Source: Colwellia psychrerythraea (GTDB taxonomy: Bacteria > Pseudomonadota > Gammaproteobacteria > Enterobacterales > Alteromonadaceae). From it: a stretch of 64,000 nt of DNA. Numbering within the stretch: position 1 is the stretch's first letter; each line of letters begins with the position of its first letter. The DNA lies in contig NZ_JQEC01000040.1 of assembly GCF_000764185.1 (NCBI RefSeq), positions 114,228-178,227 on the forward strand, written 5' to 3'. The notes below the pieces were generated by a model that saw nothing but the letters and a program-made list of their open reading frames with translations, did no database searches and was not told where the DNA came from. Positions 18,116-27,791 of the stretch are shown here, piece by piece. The translations under genes and the position numbers were made by a program.

Positions 18116-18652
18116 ATGATAAGTGAAAAATTTAAGGCTGGAGATTTATTTCCAAAAATTAAACTGAATACTTTAACCGGTATTGAGGTTGAAATCGGCA
18201 AGCCAACTCAAGGCAAAGATTGGCAAATGGTGGTGGTTTATCGTGGTAAACATTGCCCAATGTGTACCAATTATATGAAACAGCTAGAACAACTTAAGGA
18301 CAAATTTTATCACCTAGGAATCGATATTATTGCGGTTTCTGCAGACGATGAAAGTAAAGCGTTGGCGCACAATCAAGAAATGATCCTAAGTTTTCCCGTT
18401 GCTTATGGTTTATCCATTGAACAAATGAAACAATTAGGTTTGTATATTTCTAACCCTCGTTCGCCGAAAGAAACCGACATCCCATTTGCAGAGCCTGGTA
18501 TTTACGTGATAAATGAACAAGGTCAAGTACAGGTAACCGATATTTCTAACGCCCCATTTGCTCGACCAGATCTTGAAACTTTAGCCGGTGGTTTAACATT
18601 CATTCGTAATCCAGAAAACAATTACCCAATACGGGGAAAATTCGAACAATAG
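18116..18652 (+). CDS. Peroxiredoxin-like (AhpC/TSA family) protein
   Basis: 178 aa from the ATG at 18116, which follows GAGGAAAG; an in-frame TTG at 18095 lacks such a site. Thioredoxin fold: strand VVVYRGKHCPMC (about 41-52) carries a CxxC active site, then helix TNYMKQLEQLKDKF and strand GIDIIAVSADD. The family is the 'redoxin, peroxiredoxin-like' group, not classical 2-Cys AhpC. It is likely a thiol-based peroxide or disulfide reductase working with the upstream CMD protein. Confidence 0.82.
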   Translation: MISEKFKAGDLFPKIKLNTLTGIEVEIGKPTQGKDWQMVVVYRGKHCPMCTNYMKQLEQLKDKFYHLGIDIIAVSADDESKALAHNQEMILSFPVAYGLSIEQMKQLGLYISNPRSPKETDIPFAEPGIYVINEQGQVQVTDISNAPFARPDLETLAGGLTFIRNPENNYPIRGKFEQ

Positions 18653-18697
18653 CACTGAAAAGTCAGTAATGATTAACCATTAAAAAAGGATAAAAAC

Positions 18698-18856
18698 ATG
18701 TTATCCATTAAAAACAAACTTAGCTTTGTTGTTACTTTTCTCATTTTATTAGTGAGTGTTATCAGCAACGCCAAATAAGCGGAACATATCAATAAAGTCG
18801 CCAATAATGTCTATGCCTATGACAGCCAGAAGGCTGAAGGACTCATAAAATATTAG
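18698..18856 (+). pseudogene. Remnant of an exported metallo-beta-lactamase-fold hydrolase
   Basis: ATG with AAGGA 8 nt upstream opens a 26-residue signal-peptide ORF (MLSIKNKLSFVVTFLILLVS...NAK) stopped by TAA at 18776. The same frame continues for another 25 codons (AEHINKVANNVYAYDSQKAE...) to a TAG at 18856. 'AEHI-K-A-NVYAY' right after a signal peptide matches the mature N-terminus of secreted MBL-fold proteins, whose remaining 200+ residues are absent. I read it as a nonsense-mutated, truncated third gene of the CMD/peroxiredoxin operon. Confidence 0.6.
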
Positions 18857-18901
18857 TAGTGGTCAAGTAATGTTTGCGGCAATTAATCGCTAATATTATT
18901 T

Positions 18902-18940
18902 AATAAAGCCTCATTGACACATACTCTCCGAGGCTTTATT
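18902..18940 (+). terminator. Hairpin ending the CMD/peroxiredoxin operon
   Basis: AATAAAGCCTC (18902-18912) pairs perfectly with GAGGCTTTATT (18930-18940) across a 17-nt loop. The lack of a long T-run after the stem makes intrinsic termination uncertain. Confidence 0.55.
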
Positions 18941-19294
18941 ACTCATGCACCTCCATTTACAGGTCAGCTTATCGGCAATAGTCGACACTTCCATTGAAGT
19001 CACAAACGTTGATGTATTTACAAGTATAAAACACAAATCACATTAATACGCTGTTAAATCCTAAAGGAGATCTGTGCCCCTTTCCGCCTTAGGAGCTAAC
19101 TTGCTAACGCCCCCCTTTGTCGAGATAGAACTTAAAATCACTTTTACCACGCTACTAACATTATCGACTATCTTTTATTAGTTCTTTTTGACAGTTCTTT
19201 TTGACAATTCTGGCAACAAAGAGGTTATATGCAGGGTTCAAAACTCTACTTCCGTTGTGCGGGGTAAATACGATATCTTTGTATAAACATCGGA
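18941..19294. other. Non-coding interval with a 13-bp tandem repeat
   Basis: 354 bp between the operon terminator and the convergent MBL gene. AGTTCTTTTTGAC occurs twice in direct tandem (19180-19205), followed by a partial third unit. The segment ATCACTTTTACCAC near 19138 recurs at 62364, in front of the dispersed repeat beside the IS element. No ORF is visible. Confidence 0.5.
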
Positions 19295-20752
19295 TCACAT
19301 AAGGGCATCATAGGTTTTATTCATCACTTCAATAGAGATGTTGTTATTACTATGGTGACCTACAATTCGACGGAGCTTAAGCTGTTTACTTCGAACAAAG
19401 TCAATAAAGGTTTTTGTATAGCTTGGTAATTCCTTGGCAATGGTATTGTCGAAAGCAACGTCCAAGAAGTCGGCTTGATAAATGATCCAGCTCTCTTTGA
19501 AATAGGCAAAACTTTGTCGTTTAGAATGAGCGTTATCCAATACGTAAAAGCGTACACCATCCATCAATTGATCATGTTCAATGGTTTGAAATTTAAATGT
19601 TGCGATGTCGTTGGCAAAGGGTGGATATGCGTTAATGGCATCAATACTATAAGCATCAGCACGGATCACAATACCTCGTTTAGCATAAGCTGGAAGCCCT
19701 GCAATATGATCACTGTGAGGGTGGGTCACATAAACTGAGGTGATTTTCTTGCTTGGAAACTGGTCGTAAATAAGCTCAATGGTTTGTTCTGCTAGCTCTG
19801 CACTGATAGGGGCACCAAAAACCATAATTTCATCACCATTGACTTTAAATAAGCTATTACGCCAAGCTGATGAGTCGGTAACAAGGTAAAGGTTTTTTGC
19901 AATTTCGCTTGAGACTAGAGTTCTGTCTCGTTTAGAGATAATGGGGCCATATCCTTGGGGAATTGCAAGTTTGGCAGGATCAATTTTCTCAATGACGTCC
20001 AAGCTTGCAATGCGTTTTATAAACGTCGGCGTCATGTCACCATTAGTATATTGCACAATAGAGCGAGCGAAGCTTATACCATTAGTAGTTTTATAATCAT
20101 CATAAAAATAGATACGGCGCATTGATTTGTTGTTAAGCGATAACAAGCGGATCGGACTACCACCAAAAACATATTCTACAACGTTATCATCAGCAGATTT
20201 ATGTATTAGAGTTGTTTTCCCAGATATTTTATCCTGATGAAGTTTAATGGTTTCCTTAGTATTGGTTTCCTCTAGTAGGGGCCTTACCGCGAAAAAATCG
20301 ACATTTATCACAATAAGATCTTTAAACCCCTTATAGTCATCCATGTTTTGCCTGACAACCCGCTTTCCATAAGGTACTCCGTTCTTTGCATACCGGAAGC
20401 TGTCAGTATCATTTTGGAAATGTACTTCATCAAGTTTGCGACCACCGGAATAATTATGTATCACATTTTCAAAATAATGTTCTTGTTCAATATCGAACTC
20501 CGTGACCTTAAATGCCGTATATCTGTTGGGTGCTTGATAATCCCATGAGCTAAACGCAGCATTATGCCCTAAATATAAATAATTATGGGTCATTGAAAAA
20601 GCTGTGATTGGCTGTGTTTTTTGGTAATGATTTTTGAGCTTAGCGACAAACTCTTCAGCCTCGCCTGCCCAAGCCGCGGATATCGTGCTTGTGCATAATG
20701 TCATGCTAGCAAATGCAAATATTAAGACATAACGCGTTAGGTTTACTTTCAT
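19295..20752 (-). CDS. Exported metallo-beta-lactamase-fold hydrolase, paralogue A (metal site partly kept)
   Basis: About 485 aa from the ATG at 20752 (GGAA 6 nt upstream); an ATG 12 bp earlier has no ribosome site. Signal peptide MKVNLTRYVLIFAFASM... ends near AWA/GEA. Residues ~30-270 form an unrecognised N-terminal domain. The MBL domain follows: THPHSDHIAGL (the HxHxDH motif, about 350-360) and a later histidine in VGHHSNNN near the C-terminus. This family often hydrolyses esters, lactones or quinone-like substrates; the substrate is unknown. It is a tandem duplicate of 20832-22295: the signal peptides are nearly identical, with strong similarity throughout. The OmpR-type system at 22503 may control both. 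Confidence 0.78.
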   Translation of the reverse strand: MKVNLTRYVLIFAFASMTLCTSTISAAWAGEAEEFVAKLKNHYQKTQPITAFSMTHNYLYLGHNAAFSSWDYQAPNRYTAFKVTEFDIEQEHYFENVIHNYSGGRKLDEVHFQNDTDSFRYAKNGVPYGKRVVRQNMDDYKGFKDLIVINVDFFAVRPLLEETNTKETIKLHQDKISGKTTLIHKSADDNVVEYVFGGSPIRLLSLNNKSMRRIYFYDDYKTTNGISFARSIVQYTNGDMTPTFIKRIASLDVIEKIDPAKLAIPQGYGPIISKRDRTLVSSEIAKNLYLVTDSSAWRNSLFKVNGDEIMVFGAPISAELAEQTIELIYDQFPSKKITSVYVTHPHSDHIAGLPAYAKRGIVIRADAYSIDAINAYPPFANDIATFKFQTIEHDQLMDGVRFYVLDNAHSKRQSFAYFKESWIIYQADFLDVAFDNTIAKELPSYTKTFIDFVRSKQLKLRRIVGHHSNNNISIEVMNKTYDALM

Positions 20753-20831
20753 AAGGTGTTCCATATTTTTTAATAGTTTTACCGCAACGCGGTTAGGTCC
20801 TTATTTTTAGATTGGCAGTCACACCTTGGTG

Positions 20832-22295
20832 TCACATAAGGGAATCATAGGTTTTATTCATCACTTCAACAGAAATATTGTTATTTTGGTAGTTACCGAC
20901 AATTCGGTTGATCTTAAGCTGTTTACTTCGAATAAAGTCAATAAAGGTTCTGGTGTAATTGGGTATTACCTTAGCAATGGTATTATCGAAAGCAATGTGA
21001 AGAAAGTCTGATTGAAAAATAATCCCACTGTCCTGAAAGTGAACAAAGCTTTGTCGCTTTGAATGCATATTTTCCAACACATAAAAATTCGCGCCATCAA
21101 TGATTTTCTCATGTTCAATAGTGCGGAATTTGAATTTAGCGATGTCGTCAGCAAATCCTGCATAAGCTTTGATCGCAGCAATACTATATTCATCGGCAAG
21201 TATTTCGATACCCTTGTCAGCATAGACATTGAGACCATCAATTGCATATCCATGAGGATGGGTTACATAAACTGAAGTGATTCTCTTTGTTGGAAATTGT
21301 TCATTAATAAGTTTAATCGTTTTCTCCGCTAACGCGGGATATCCACTACCACCAAACAGCATAATTTTATCGCCATTGACTTTAAATAAACTATTGCGCC
21401 AAGCAGAAGAGTCGGTAACAAGATAAAGATCGGCTGCAATCTCTTCTGATACGAGAATGCCATCACTTTTGGCAATTTCAGGACCGTAACCTTGTGGCAA
21501 TCGAAGTTTGACAGGGTCCACTTGCTCAATAACCTCAAATTGATCAATAAACTTTATGTAGGCTGGTTCTGTTGCTCCTTCAGGGTTTGAGTGTACGGAT
21601 CGCGCAAAAGTGATGCCTCTGGTCGTTTGATAATCATCGTAGACATAGATTGCGGACGTTCCTTTATTGTTGATCGATAAGAGTTGCAACGGATTATCTC
21701 TAAATTCATAGTAGATAACACTCACATCATCACTACCAGAAACTTTATGGATGAGGGTTGTTGTCCCTGAATTTATTTCTTGTTTAAGGGTAACATTACC
21801 CTCAATATTGTTTTCCTCAAGCAGAGGCCTTACCGCCAGAAAGTCAACATTCATGAGAATATAAGGTATAACTCTATCAAAATTTCCCATACCTTCATTG
21901 AAATAACGTTTACCAAAAAAGCTGCCATTCGTTTCATAGTAATAGCTCTGTGTATCATTTTGGAACTGAATCCTGTCGTTTACCAGACCACCTGGAGAGT
22001 AAAGTAAATCACTATCGGCAAAATGCTTTTTTACTAGGTCAATCTCGATCATTCTTTGTGACATGACTCTATCGGGTGTTTGATAGTCCCAATATTCACT
22101 TTCCCTATATCGTTTGTTTAAGAAGTGATAGCTCAGTGAGAAGGCGTTAATTGACTGTGTTTTTTGATAGTGAGTTTTGAGCTTAGCGACAAACTCTTCA
22201 GCCTCGCCTGCCCAAGCCGCGGGTATCGTGCTTGTGCATAATGTCATGCTAGCAAATGCAAATATTAGTGCATAACGTGTGAGGATGACTTTCAT
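20832..22295 (-). CDS. Exported metallo-beta-lactamase-fold paralogue B with lost metal-binding motif
   Basis: About 487 aa from the ATG at 22295 (GGAA 6 nt upstream). Same signal peptide and domain layout as paralogue A. At the position of the zinc motif it reads THPHGYAIDGL, so the Asp and His of HxHxDH are replaced; near the C-terminus VGHHSNNN has become VGNYQNNN. It should not bind a dinuclear metal centre in the normal way. The frame is intact over its whole length, which argues for a retained non-catalytic role. It lies 80 bp upstream of paralogue A on the same strand and may be co-transcribed. It is divergent from the response regulator gene. Confidence 0.8.
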   Translation of the reverse strand: MKVILTRYALIFAFASMTLCTSTIPAAWAGEAEEFVAKLKTHYQKTQSINAFSLSYHFLNKRYRESEYWDYQTPDRVMSQRMIEIDLVKKHFADSDLLYSPGGLVNDRIQFQNDTQSYYYETNGSFFGKRYFNEGMGNFDRVIPYILMNVDFLAVRPLLEENNIEGNVTLKQEINSGTTTLIHKVSGSDDVSVIYYEFRDNPLQLLSINNKGTSAIYVYDDYQTTRGITFARSVHSNPEGATEPAYIKFIDQFEVIEQVDPVKLRLPQGYGPEIAKSDGILVSEEIAADLYLVTDSSAWRNSLFKVNGDKIMLFGGSGYPALAEKTIKLINEQFPTKRITSVYVTHPHGYAIDGLNVYADKGIEILADEYSIAAIKAYAGFADDIAKFKFRTIEHEKIIDGANFYVLENMHSKRQSFVHFQDSGIIFQSDFLHIAFDNTIAKVIPNYTRTFIDFIRSKQLKINRIVGNYQNNNISVEVMNKTYDSLM

Positions 22296-22371
22296 AGGGG
22301 ATTCCATTGTTTGAGTTGTTCTCTTGTATAGCTAATGTAGAACTCTACTTAACGTTAAAACAGACATGATT

Positions 22372-22456
22372 TGTAAAAATGTGAGGCATGGAATTTTACA
22401 AAAGTTTACATGCGGTTTTGCCGAAATCCTGTATTTTGTACAATTAGCGGTATAAT
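22372..22456 (+). promoter_or_regulatory. Promoter region of the OmpR-type system with TTTACA repeats
   Basis: A -10-like TATAAT lies at 22451-22456, 46 bp before the response regulator start. Upstream, TTTACA is repeated at 22395 and 22405 (10-bp period), with an inverted copy TGTAAA at 22372. Direct hexamers one helical turn apart are the usual binding pattern of OmpR/PhoB-family regulators, so this may be the system's own binding site controlling both divergent sides. Confidence 0.45.
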
Positions 22457-22502
22457 AGCGCTGAAGAAATAATAAAAGCACCAGTAGTAATAAGGCAATA
22501 AT

Positions 22503-23198
22503 TTGAGTATCAAACCTAAACTTCTTATCGTTGAGGATGAGCCCATTATTTTAATGGGGCTTACCGATCTATTTGTTTTCCACGGTTATCACGTGGAAAG
22601 CGAAAGTGATGGAAAAAAAGGCCTAACTCGGGCATTAGATGGACAATATGCCTGTATTATTCTGGATGTCATGTTGCCTACACTTAATGGTTTTGAAATA
22701 TGTAATACGCTAAGGCAACATTCTCGTATTCAACCCATTATGATGCTAACCGCAAAAAATTCAGAAGAAGATATTATTAACGGCCTAACCCTTGGCGCAG
22801 ACGATTATGTCGCAAAGCCGTTTTCAACGTCTGAACTGGTATTGCGTGTGAATGCTTTGGTTAGGCGTTCAGGGTGGACCGGAACAGATAAGAGTATAGT
22901 ATTAAGCTGCGACGTTTCTATTTGTACACAAACATTAACAGGTAATTCTTACCAACAAGATACAAAATACACCCGTCGTGAAGTAGACATTTTAGCTTAT
23001 CTGCAGCGTCAACTTAAGCCAGTTTCCCGCGATGAGCTACTCAAGGAAGTATGGGGTTATAAAAATACTAGTGATATCGATACGCGAACGGTTGATATAC
23101 ATATCGCAAAAATTCGCAAGAAAATAGAAACCGATCCCAAATCTCCCAAGTATTTAGTCACCCACAGAGGGGAAGGGTATCAGCTTTATGTTGTTTAA
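22503..23198 (+). CDS. OmpR-family response regulator
   Basis: 231 aa, starting at a TTG (AAGG 7 nt upstream). The receiver domain (1-120) has the acidic pocket VEDEP, the phospho-acceptor in CIILDVMLP and the lysine in DDYVAKPF. The C-terminal winged helix (about 140-230) has TRREVDILAYL and VDIHIAKIRKKIE ... THRGEGYQL. The partner kinase is 41 bp downstream. It is divergent from the tandem MBL-fold genes, which are likely targets (inference). Confidence 0.92.
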   Translation: MSIKPKLLIVEDEPIILMGLTDLFVFHGYHVESESDGKKGLTRALDGQYACIILDVMLPTLNGFEICNTLRQHSRIQPIMMLTAKNSEEDIINGLTLGADDYVAKPFSTSELVLRVNALVRRSGWTGTDKSIVLSCDVSICTQTLTGNSYQQDTKYTRREVDILAYLQRQLKPVSRDELLKEVWGYKNTSDIDTRTVDIHIAKIRKKIETDPKSPKYLVTHRGEGYQLYVV

Positions 23199-23239
23199 TG
23201 TGTTGTCTATTATATTGTTTAATATTGTGAGTATTTAAG

Positions 23240-25015
23240 ATGCAATCCTCAGATAAGCGTTTCCTTAATTATACTCAGCGTTTGCGTCGATTACGCTTTT
23301 TAGCAATCAGTTTTTTGTTGTTTTTATTAATCCCTCTTGGGGCGCTTCTATATTTCGGTTTTCAGCAAATCCAAAATAATTTACTGGCCGAATATCAGCA
23401 AGAATCAAGTAACCTGGTTCAGATAATTAATAGAAAATTGTATAAAAAACTGACATTTACCAACACACTATCGATGGACGCCTTTGATTATTATCAACAA
23501 GTGTATAATCCGGTCACAAGGCAGACACAGCAGGTGTTATCGCCTCTCTCTAAGTTAAATCTCTTACAGTTAAACGCTGAACAACCAATCAGAGGATTAG
23601 TTGGCTACTTTCAATATGACAGCAAAGGAAGATTTAATAGCCCAATCTGGCCATTCTCTTTACCGGATAATAGTCTATCTGAAGATAATACCGACAAGGC
23701 TGATCAGCAGGAATTTGAACCCGAATTAGTTGAGCGCAAAAAAGCAGCATTAAAAATTTACCAGATCCTGTCCCAATCAAAGGAAATACAACAAATGATT
23801 GAGCAAGGATATGATAAAAACAATCACTTTTTTAATGTTCTTTTTGATATACCAGATTATTTTATTTTTTATCGAATTGCCTCGGCTGCAGAGCAAAGTC
23901 GATTGCAAGGGTATCTGGTAAAGCGCAATCCTTATTTAAGTCAACAAATCACTGATATATTGGAACAGAGACGCTTTATTAGTCCAGTATTAGTTAAGCT
24001 AGAGGCTGTTAAGCATTCCCGTCAGGTAGAGTTTTTTTTCTATGAAAACTTAACTAAGGATTCAGTCAAAGTAAGTCAGCCGTTACAGGGCGACAAGCTT
24101 TTTGAACAGCAAACCATATACAATGCCAGCCTTCGCTGGCCTTATGTTGGTTATTCAGTGTCCCTATCAACAAGCTCGTTACCTATGACGCCAGCGATGG
24201 TCTATAGCGGCATTTTTATTATTATTCTGATCATTGCAATATTGTCTGCTTGTTATGGTTTTTATCAATTGGGGGTTAAACAATTGGCATTGGCGGAACA
24301 AAGGCTTAACTTTGTTTCTTCAGTCAGCCATGAGTTAAAAACGCCGTTGACCTCAATTCAAATGTATTCGCAAATGCTCAAAGAGGGAACCGTAATTTCT
24401 GAAACACACCAGCAAAAATATTTCGAGTTTATCTATGGTGAAAGTGAACGCCTTACGCGGTTAATCAATAACATATTGCAGTTATCTACACTTAGCCATC
24501 AGCAGCAAAATGTACAGCCAGAATATACGCCGCTGACAGTTTTAGTGGATATTATTCGCTCTAAAACCTCGTCGATAATTGATAAGAATGCTTTTCAACA
24601 AAACATGATTGTGGAAATAGCCGACGCCGAGCATACACAGGTATTAGTTGAACAAGATGCTTTTTCTCAAGTGGTCATCAATATTACAGACAATGCCGTT
24701 AAGTTTTTTGATTCAGAGCAGATCAATAACCCCAGTCGAAAAAAAATTGATTTTATATTTCGCCAGCACCCTAAACATAATAACCTGATACAACTGGAAA
24801 TTCGGGACTATGGTGAAGGTGTAACTGAGCAGCAAGAAAGCAAAATTTTTGAACTTTTTTATCGTGGCGGCAATGAATTAACCCGGACCACACAAGGGAC
24901 GGGAATAGGACTAGCCTTAGTTACTGAGCTGGTTTTGGCACAGCAAGGGGAAATTAAGGTAGAAAGAAAAAAACCTGGACTTGCTATGCTACTTTCATTT
25001 CACGCTAAATACTGA
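23240..25015 (+). CDS. Membrane sensor histidine kinase, partner of the upstream regulator
   Basis: 591 aa. One helix at about 20-42, a large periplasmic sensor region (about 45-310) of unrecognised fold, and a second helix at about 317-342. No clear HAMP domain follows. HisKA has the H-box SVSHELKTPLTSIQMYSQ. The ATPase domain has the N-box VVINITDNAVKF, RDYGEGV and GTGIGLALV. It is co-transcribed with the OmpR-type regulator. The signal is unknown; the large periplasmic domain suggests an envelope or extracellular cue. Confidence 0.92.
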   Translation: MQSSDKRFLNYTQRLRRLRFLAISFLLFLLIPLGALLYFGFQQIQNNLLAEYQQESSNLVQIINRKLYKKLTFTNTLSMDAFDYYQQVYNPVTRQTQQVLSPLSKLNLLQLNAEQPIRGLVGYFQYDSKGRFNSPIWPFSLPDNSLSEDNTDKADQQEFEPELVERKKAALKIYQILSQSKEIQQMIEQGYDKNNHFFNVLFDIPDYFIFYRIASAAEQSRLQGYLVKRNPYLSQQITDILEQRRFISPVLVKLEAVKHSRQVEFFFYENLTKDSVKVSQPLQGDKLFEQQTIYNASLRWPYVGYSVSLSTSSLPMTPAMVYSGIFIIILIIAILSACYGFYQLGVKQLALAEQRLNFVSSVSHELKTPLTSIQMYSQMLKEGTVISETHQQKYFEFIYGESERLTRLINNILQLSTLSHQQQNVQPEYTPLTVLVDIIRSKTSSIIDKNAFQQNMIVEIADAEHTQVLVEQDAFSQVVINITDNAVKFFDSEQINNPSRKKIDFIFRQHPKHNNLIQLEIRDYGEGVTEQQESKIFELFYRGGNELTRTTQGTGIGLALVTELVLAQQGEIKVERKKPGLAMLLSFHAKY

Positions 25016-25246
25016 TTAATTAAAATGAGTTAGGGTGAATACCCTCTTCTACTTTGCTCATGAAACGGTCTAAATTAGAGTAAAGATTTAAGACGCTATG
25101 TGCCCCAAAGCACCATATAAACTTAGCTTTGCCTCATTGTACCCAAGAAGGAAATTTCTTAGGGTCAACTAACAATAATAACCACACGGCAATGAAGGTT
25201 AATCCAACTGCCGCGCACTTATTATTTATTTAGCTAAATTTAACTA

Positions 25247-27757
25247 TTATTCATACCTCAATGCTTTGATTGGATTTTTCCGCGCTACTTTCGCGGCGTT
25301 AGCACCAACGGTACTCCAAGCAATAATCAATGATAATAAACCTACGCCCAAACAAATAGGTATCAGCCAAATAGCACTTATGCGATAAGGAAATATTTCT
25401 AACCAAGTCAACATCAAATAAGCAGCTATAGGCCAAGCAATTAAATTTGCCAACACTACAGGCTTGGAAAATTGCCAGATAAGTAAGGCCACAATGTCTT
25501 TGACACTAGCACCCATCACTTTTCGAATACCAATTTCTTTGGTTCTTCTTTCTACGGTAAAAGCAGATAAACCATACAAACCTAAACACGCTATCACGAT
25601 GGCAATGAATGAAAACACCAAGAACAACTGTGCTGTGGTTAATTCATCATGATATTGTGCCGCCATCATTTCGCTTAAAAACTCTAAGTTAATCGGTTGC
25701 ATAGGCACGTTAGTCTTCCACACACCTTCAATGGCGTTAATCAAATTAGGTACATTGTTACTAGTAAAAGAGATGTTTGCTACACGAAATCGTTGTGGGT
25801 TAAGCGTATAAACCGAGGCTCTTACACCAAACTTAATCGAACGAAAATAAATATCAGGAATAACACCAACAATGGTTAAATGTTGCTTGCCACGAACATT
25901 AGTTGCCAAGGTTTTGCCTACTGCATCTTGAGCATTGCTAAAACCAAACTTTTTCAGAGCCGAACTATTAAGTACCACGCTTGCTTGGCCCACCTCACCT
26001 TTGGCGACTTTTTTTATAGTATCAGTACCAAAGTTTTCATCAAACAAACGACCTGCTAGCGGCTTGACTTGATAGGCTTCAAAAAAGCCATAACCCATAT
26101 TATGGTAATTAACTAACTGAGCTTCGTTAGCAACACCATTGGCATGTGGCTCCAATAATTTGAAATTATTATTATTTTCATTATCTTGTGATGGTGCTTC
26201 AGAAGAAAAAACTACACTGGTTACTTCAGGTAAGTTTAATAATTCTTGCGTTAAACTCGGTAAATTATCTTGTGCGGTGCGAATATTAAGTACCAGTTTA
26301 TTATCACTTTCATAACCAACCGCCATATTATTAGAGAAGATCGTTTGACCATAAACCACCAAGGTTGATATCACTAGAATAATGGAAGTAGCAAATTGAA
26401 AGACTACCAAGACACTTCTAAATTTTGCCGAACTTTTCGACTCAACACTTTTACTCGACTGTAAAATTTTTCCCGGTAAAAAGCGTGATAAATAAAGTGC
26501 CGGATAAATACCTGCACCAATGCCGACACAAATAGCTAGACCAACTAACATCAACAATAAGCTGGGTTCATCAAATAAATGTAAGGCTAATTCTTTACCT
26601 AATACTTCATTATAAAAAGGTAATACTAGCTCTACTGCCACCAAAGCAAATAGTAATGACAACAGAACTAAGGCTATAGCCTCACCTAAAAACTGTATCG
26701 CTACTTGTGTTCTGCTCGCACCTAGCACCTTTCGGATAGCAACTTCGCGCGCTCTTTTACTGGCTTTGGCAGTAGAAAGGTTCATAAAATTAATACAGGC
26801 AATCAATAACACTAAACCAGCAACAATAATAAAGGTGGTGATCATTTTACTATCACCCATCGGTGTTAAATCACCCATATTTCCTGCCTGGCTTTTGGCA
26901 TGTAGATGCAAGTCGGTCACCGGCATAATACGCTGTTTAACAAAATCGCTCACTTTCTTACCTGAAGCTTTTTCACCTAAAATATTCACCAGCATGTCAA
27001 CTAGCGGGCTTTCATTATTCATCCAAAAGGTGATGCGTTCTTGTAATTGTTGTACATCAATACCCGAATTTACTTTGAAGTAAGTATAAACATTAAGGCT
27101 AGTCCAGGTATGTAGGGTACCGTCATTTTCACCAAACAAAGCCGGTTGTAAATAAACAATCATATCGGTATTTAAATGAGTCGCATCGGGTAAATCTTTT
27201 ATAACTCCAGTAATCGTCAGGGTTGTGGTATTACCGGCGATACAACAAATAGTCAGCGTTTCGCCAACCGCATCACTTTTACCAAAATATTTATAGGCTA
27301 ACTCTTCAGTGATAACCAAATCCATGGGTTTGTTAAAAGACGATTCTTTTGAGCCATGAATAAAAGGCAAATCAAAAAGGTTAAAAAAGCTGCCATCAAC
27401 CATAGTAAATTGTTCTGGAAAGGCATCTTCATTTTGTCTTACCGTCAAATCAAACTGAATAAAACGCACACCGGTTTCAACTTCATTCTTAGCATAATCT
27501 CGTATCGCTGGCATCATACTGCCAGCCGACCGTACAGTTTCAAACGGTTCTTGATTAGGCATCGAATAAGCGGTGTGCATGCGTACTAATTGGTCATGAT
27601 CTTTAAGCCAGGTATCAAAGCCCGTTTCTTGGCGGACAAATAGCATAATTAAAATACAGCTCATTAAACCTATACTTAAACCAAAGATGTTAATAACCGA
27701 AAAAATACCGTTTTTAATGATATTGCGCCAAGCGGTAATAAGGTAATTGTGAAACAT
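25247..27757 (-). CDS. MacB/FtsX-type ABC transporter permease, duplicated core
   Basis: 836 aa, twice the usual MacB_PCD-FtsX unit. A first helix at ~20-42 precedes a periplasmic domain. A four-helix FtsX core follows (about 305-330, 360-385, 405-430, 455-475), then a second periplasmic domain and a final three helices (about 720-820). The repeat ends RTKEIGIRKVMGASV and RAREVAIRKVLGAS mark the two FtsX motifs. It follows its ATPase by 34 bp (AGGAG start). Such two-unit permeases export peptides, lipids or antimicrobial compounds with a HlyD-type adaptor; the substrate here is unknown. Confidence 0.9.
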   Translation of the reverse strand: MFHNYLITAWRNIIKNGIFSVINIFGLSIGLMSCILIMLFVRQETGFDTWLKDHDQLVRMHTAYSMPNQEPFETVRSAGSMMPAIRDYAKNEVETGVRFIQFDLTVRQNEDAFPEQFTMVDGSFFNLFDLPFIHGSKESSFNKPMDLVITEELAYKYFGKSDAVGETLTICCIAGNTTTLTITGVIKDLPDATHLNTDMIVYLQPALFGENDGTLHTWTSLNVYTYFKVNSGIDVQQLQERITFWMNNESPLVDMLVNILGEKASGKKVSDFVKQRIMPVTDLHLHAKSQAGNMGDLTPMGDSKMITTFIIVAGLVLLIACINFMNLSTAKASKRAREVAIRKVLGASRTQVAIQFLGEAIALVLLSLLFALVAVELVLPFYNEVLGKELALHLFDEPSLLLMLVGLAICVGIGAGIYPALYLSRFLPGKILQSSKSVESKSSAKFRSVLVVFQFATSIILVISTLVVYGQTIFSNNMAVGYESDNKLVLNIRTAQDNLPSLTQELLNLPEVTSVVFSSEAPSQDNENNNNFKLLEPHANGVANEAQLVNYHNMGYGFFEAYQVKPLAGRLFDENFGTDTIKKVAKGEVGQASVVLNSSALKKFGFSNAQDAVGKTLATNVRGKQHLTIVGVIPDIYFRSIKFGVRASVYTLNPQRFRVANISFTSNNVPNLINAIEGVWKTNVPMQPINLEFLSEMMAAQYHDELTTAQLFLVFSFIAIVIACLGLYGLSAFTVERRTKEIGIRKVMGASVKDIVALLIWQFSKPVVLANLIAWPIAAYLMLTWLEIFPYRISAIWLIPICLGVGLLSLIIAWSTVGANAAKVARKNPIKALRYE

Positions 27758-27791
27758 AAAACTCTCCTAATGCTAATTACATTAATTAAGG

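Noticed and set aside
25031..25044. Small hairpin AGGGT/ACCCT after the sensor kinase gene
   Set aside because: Five base pairs with no T-run; too weak to call a terminator.
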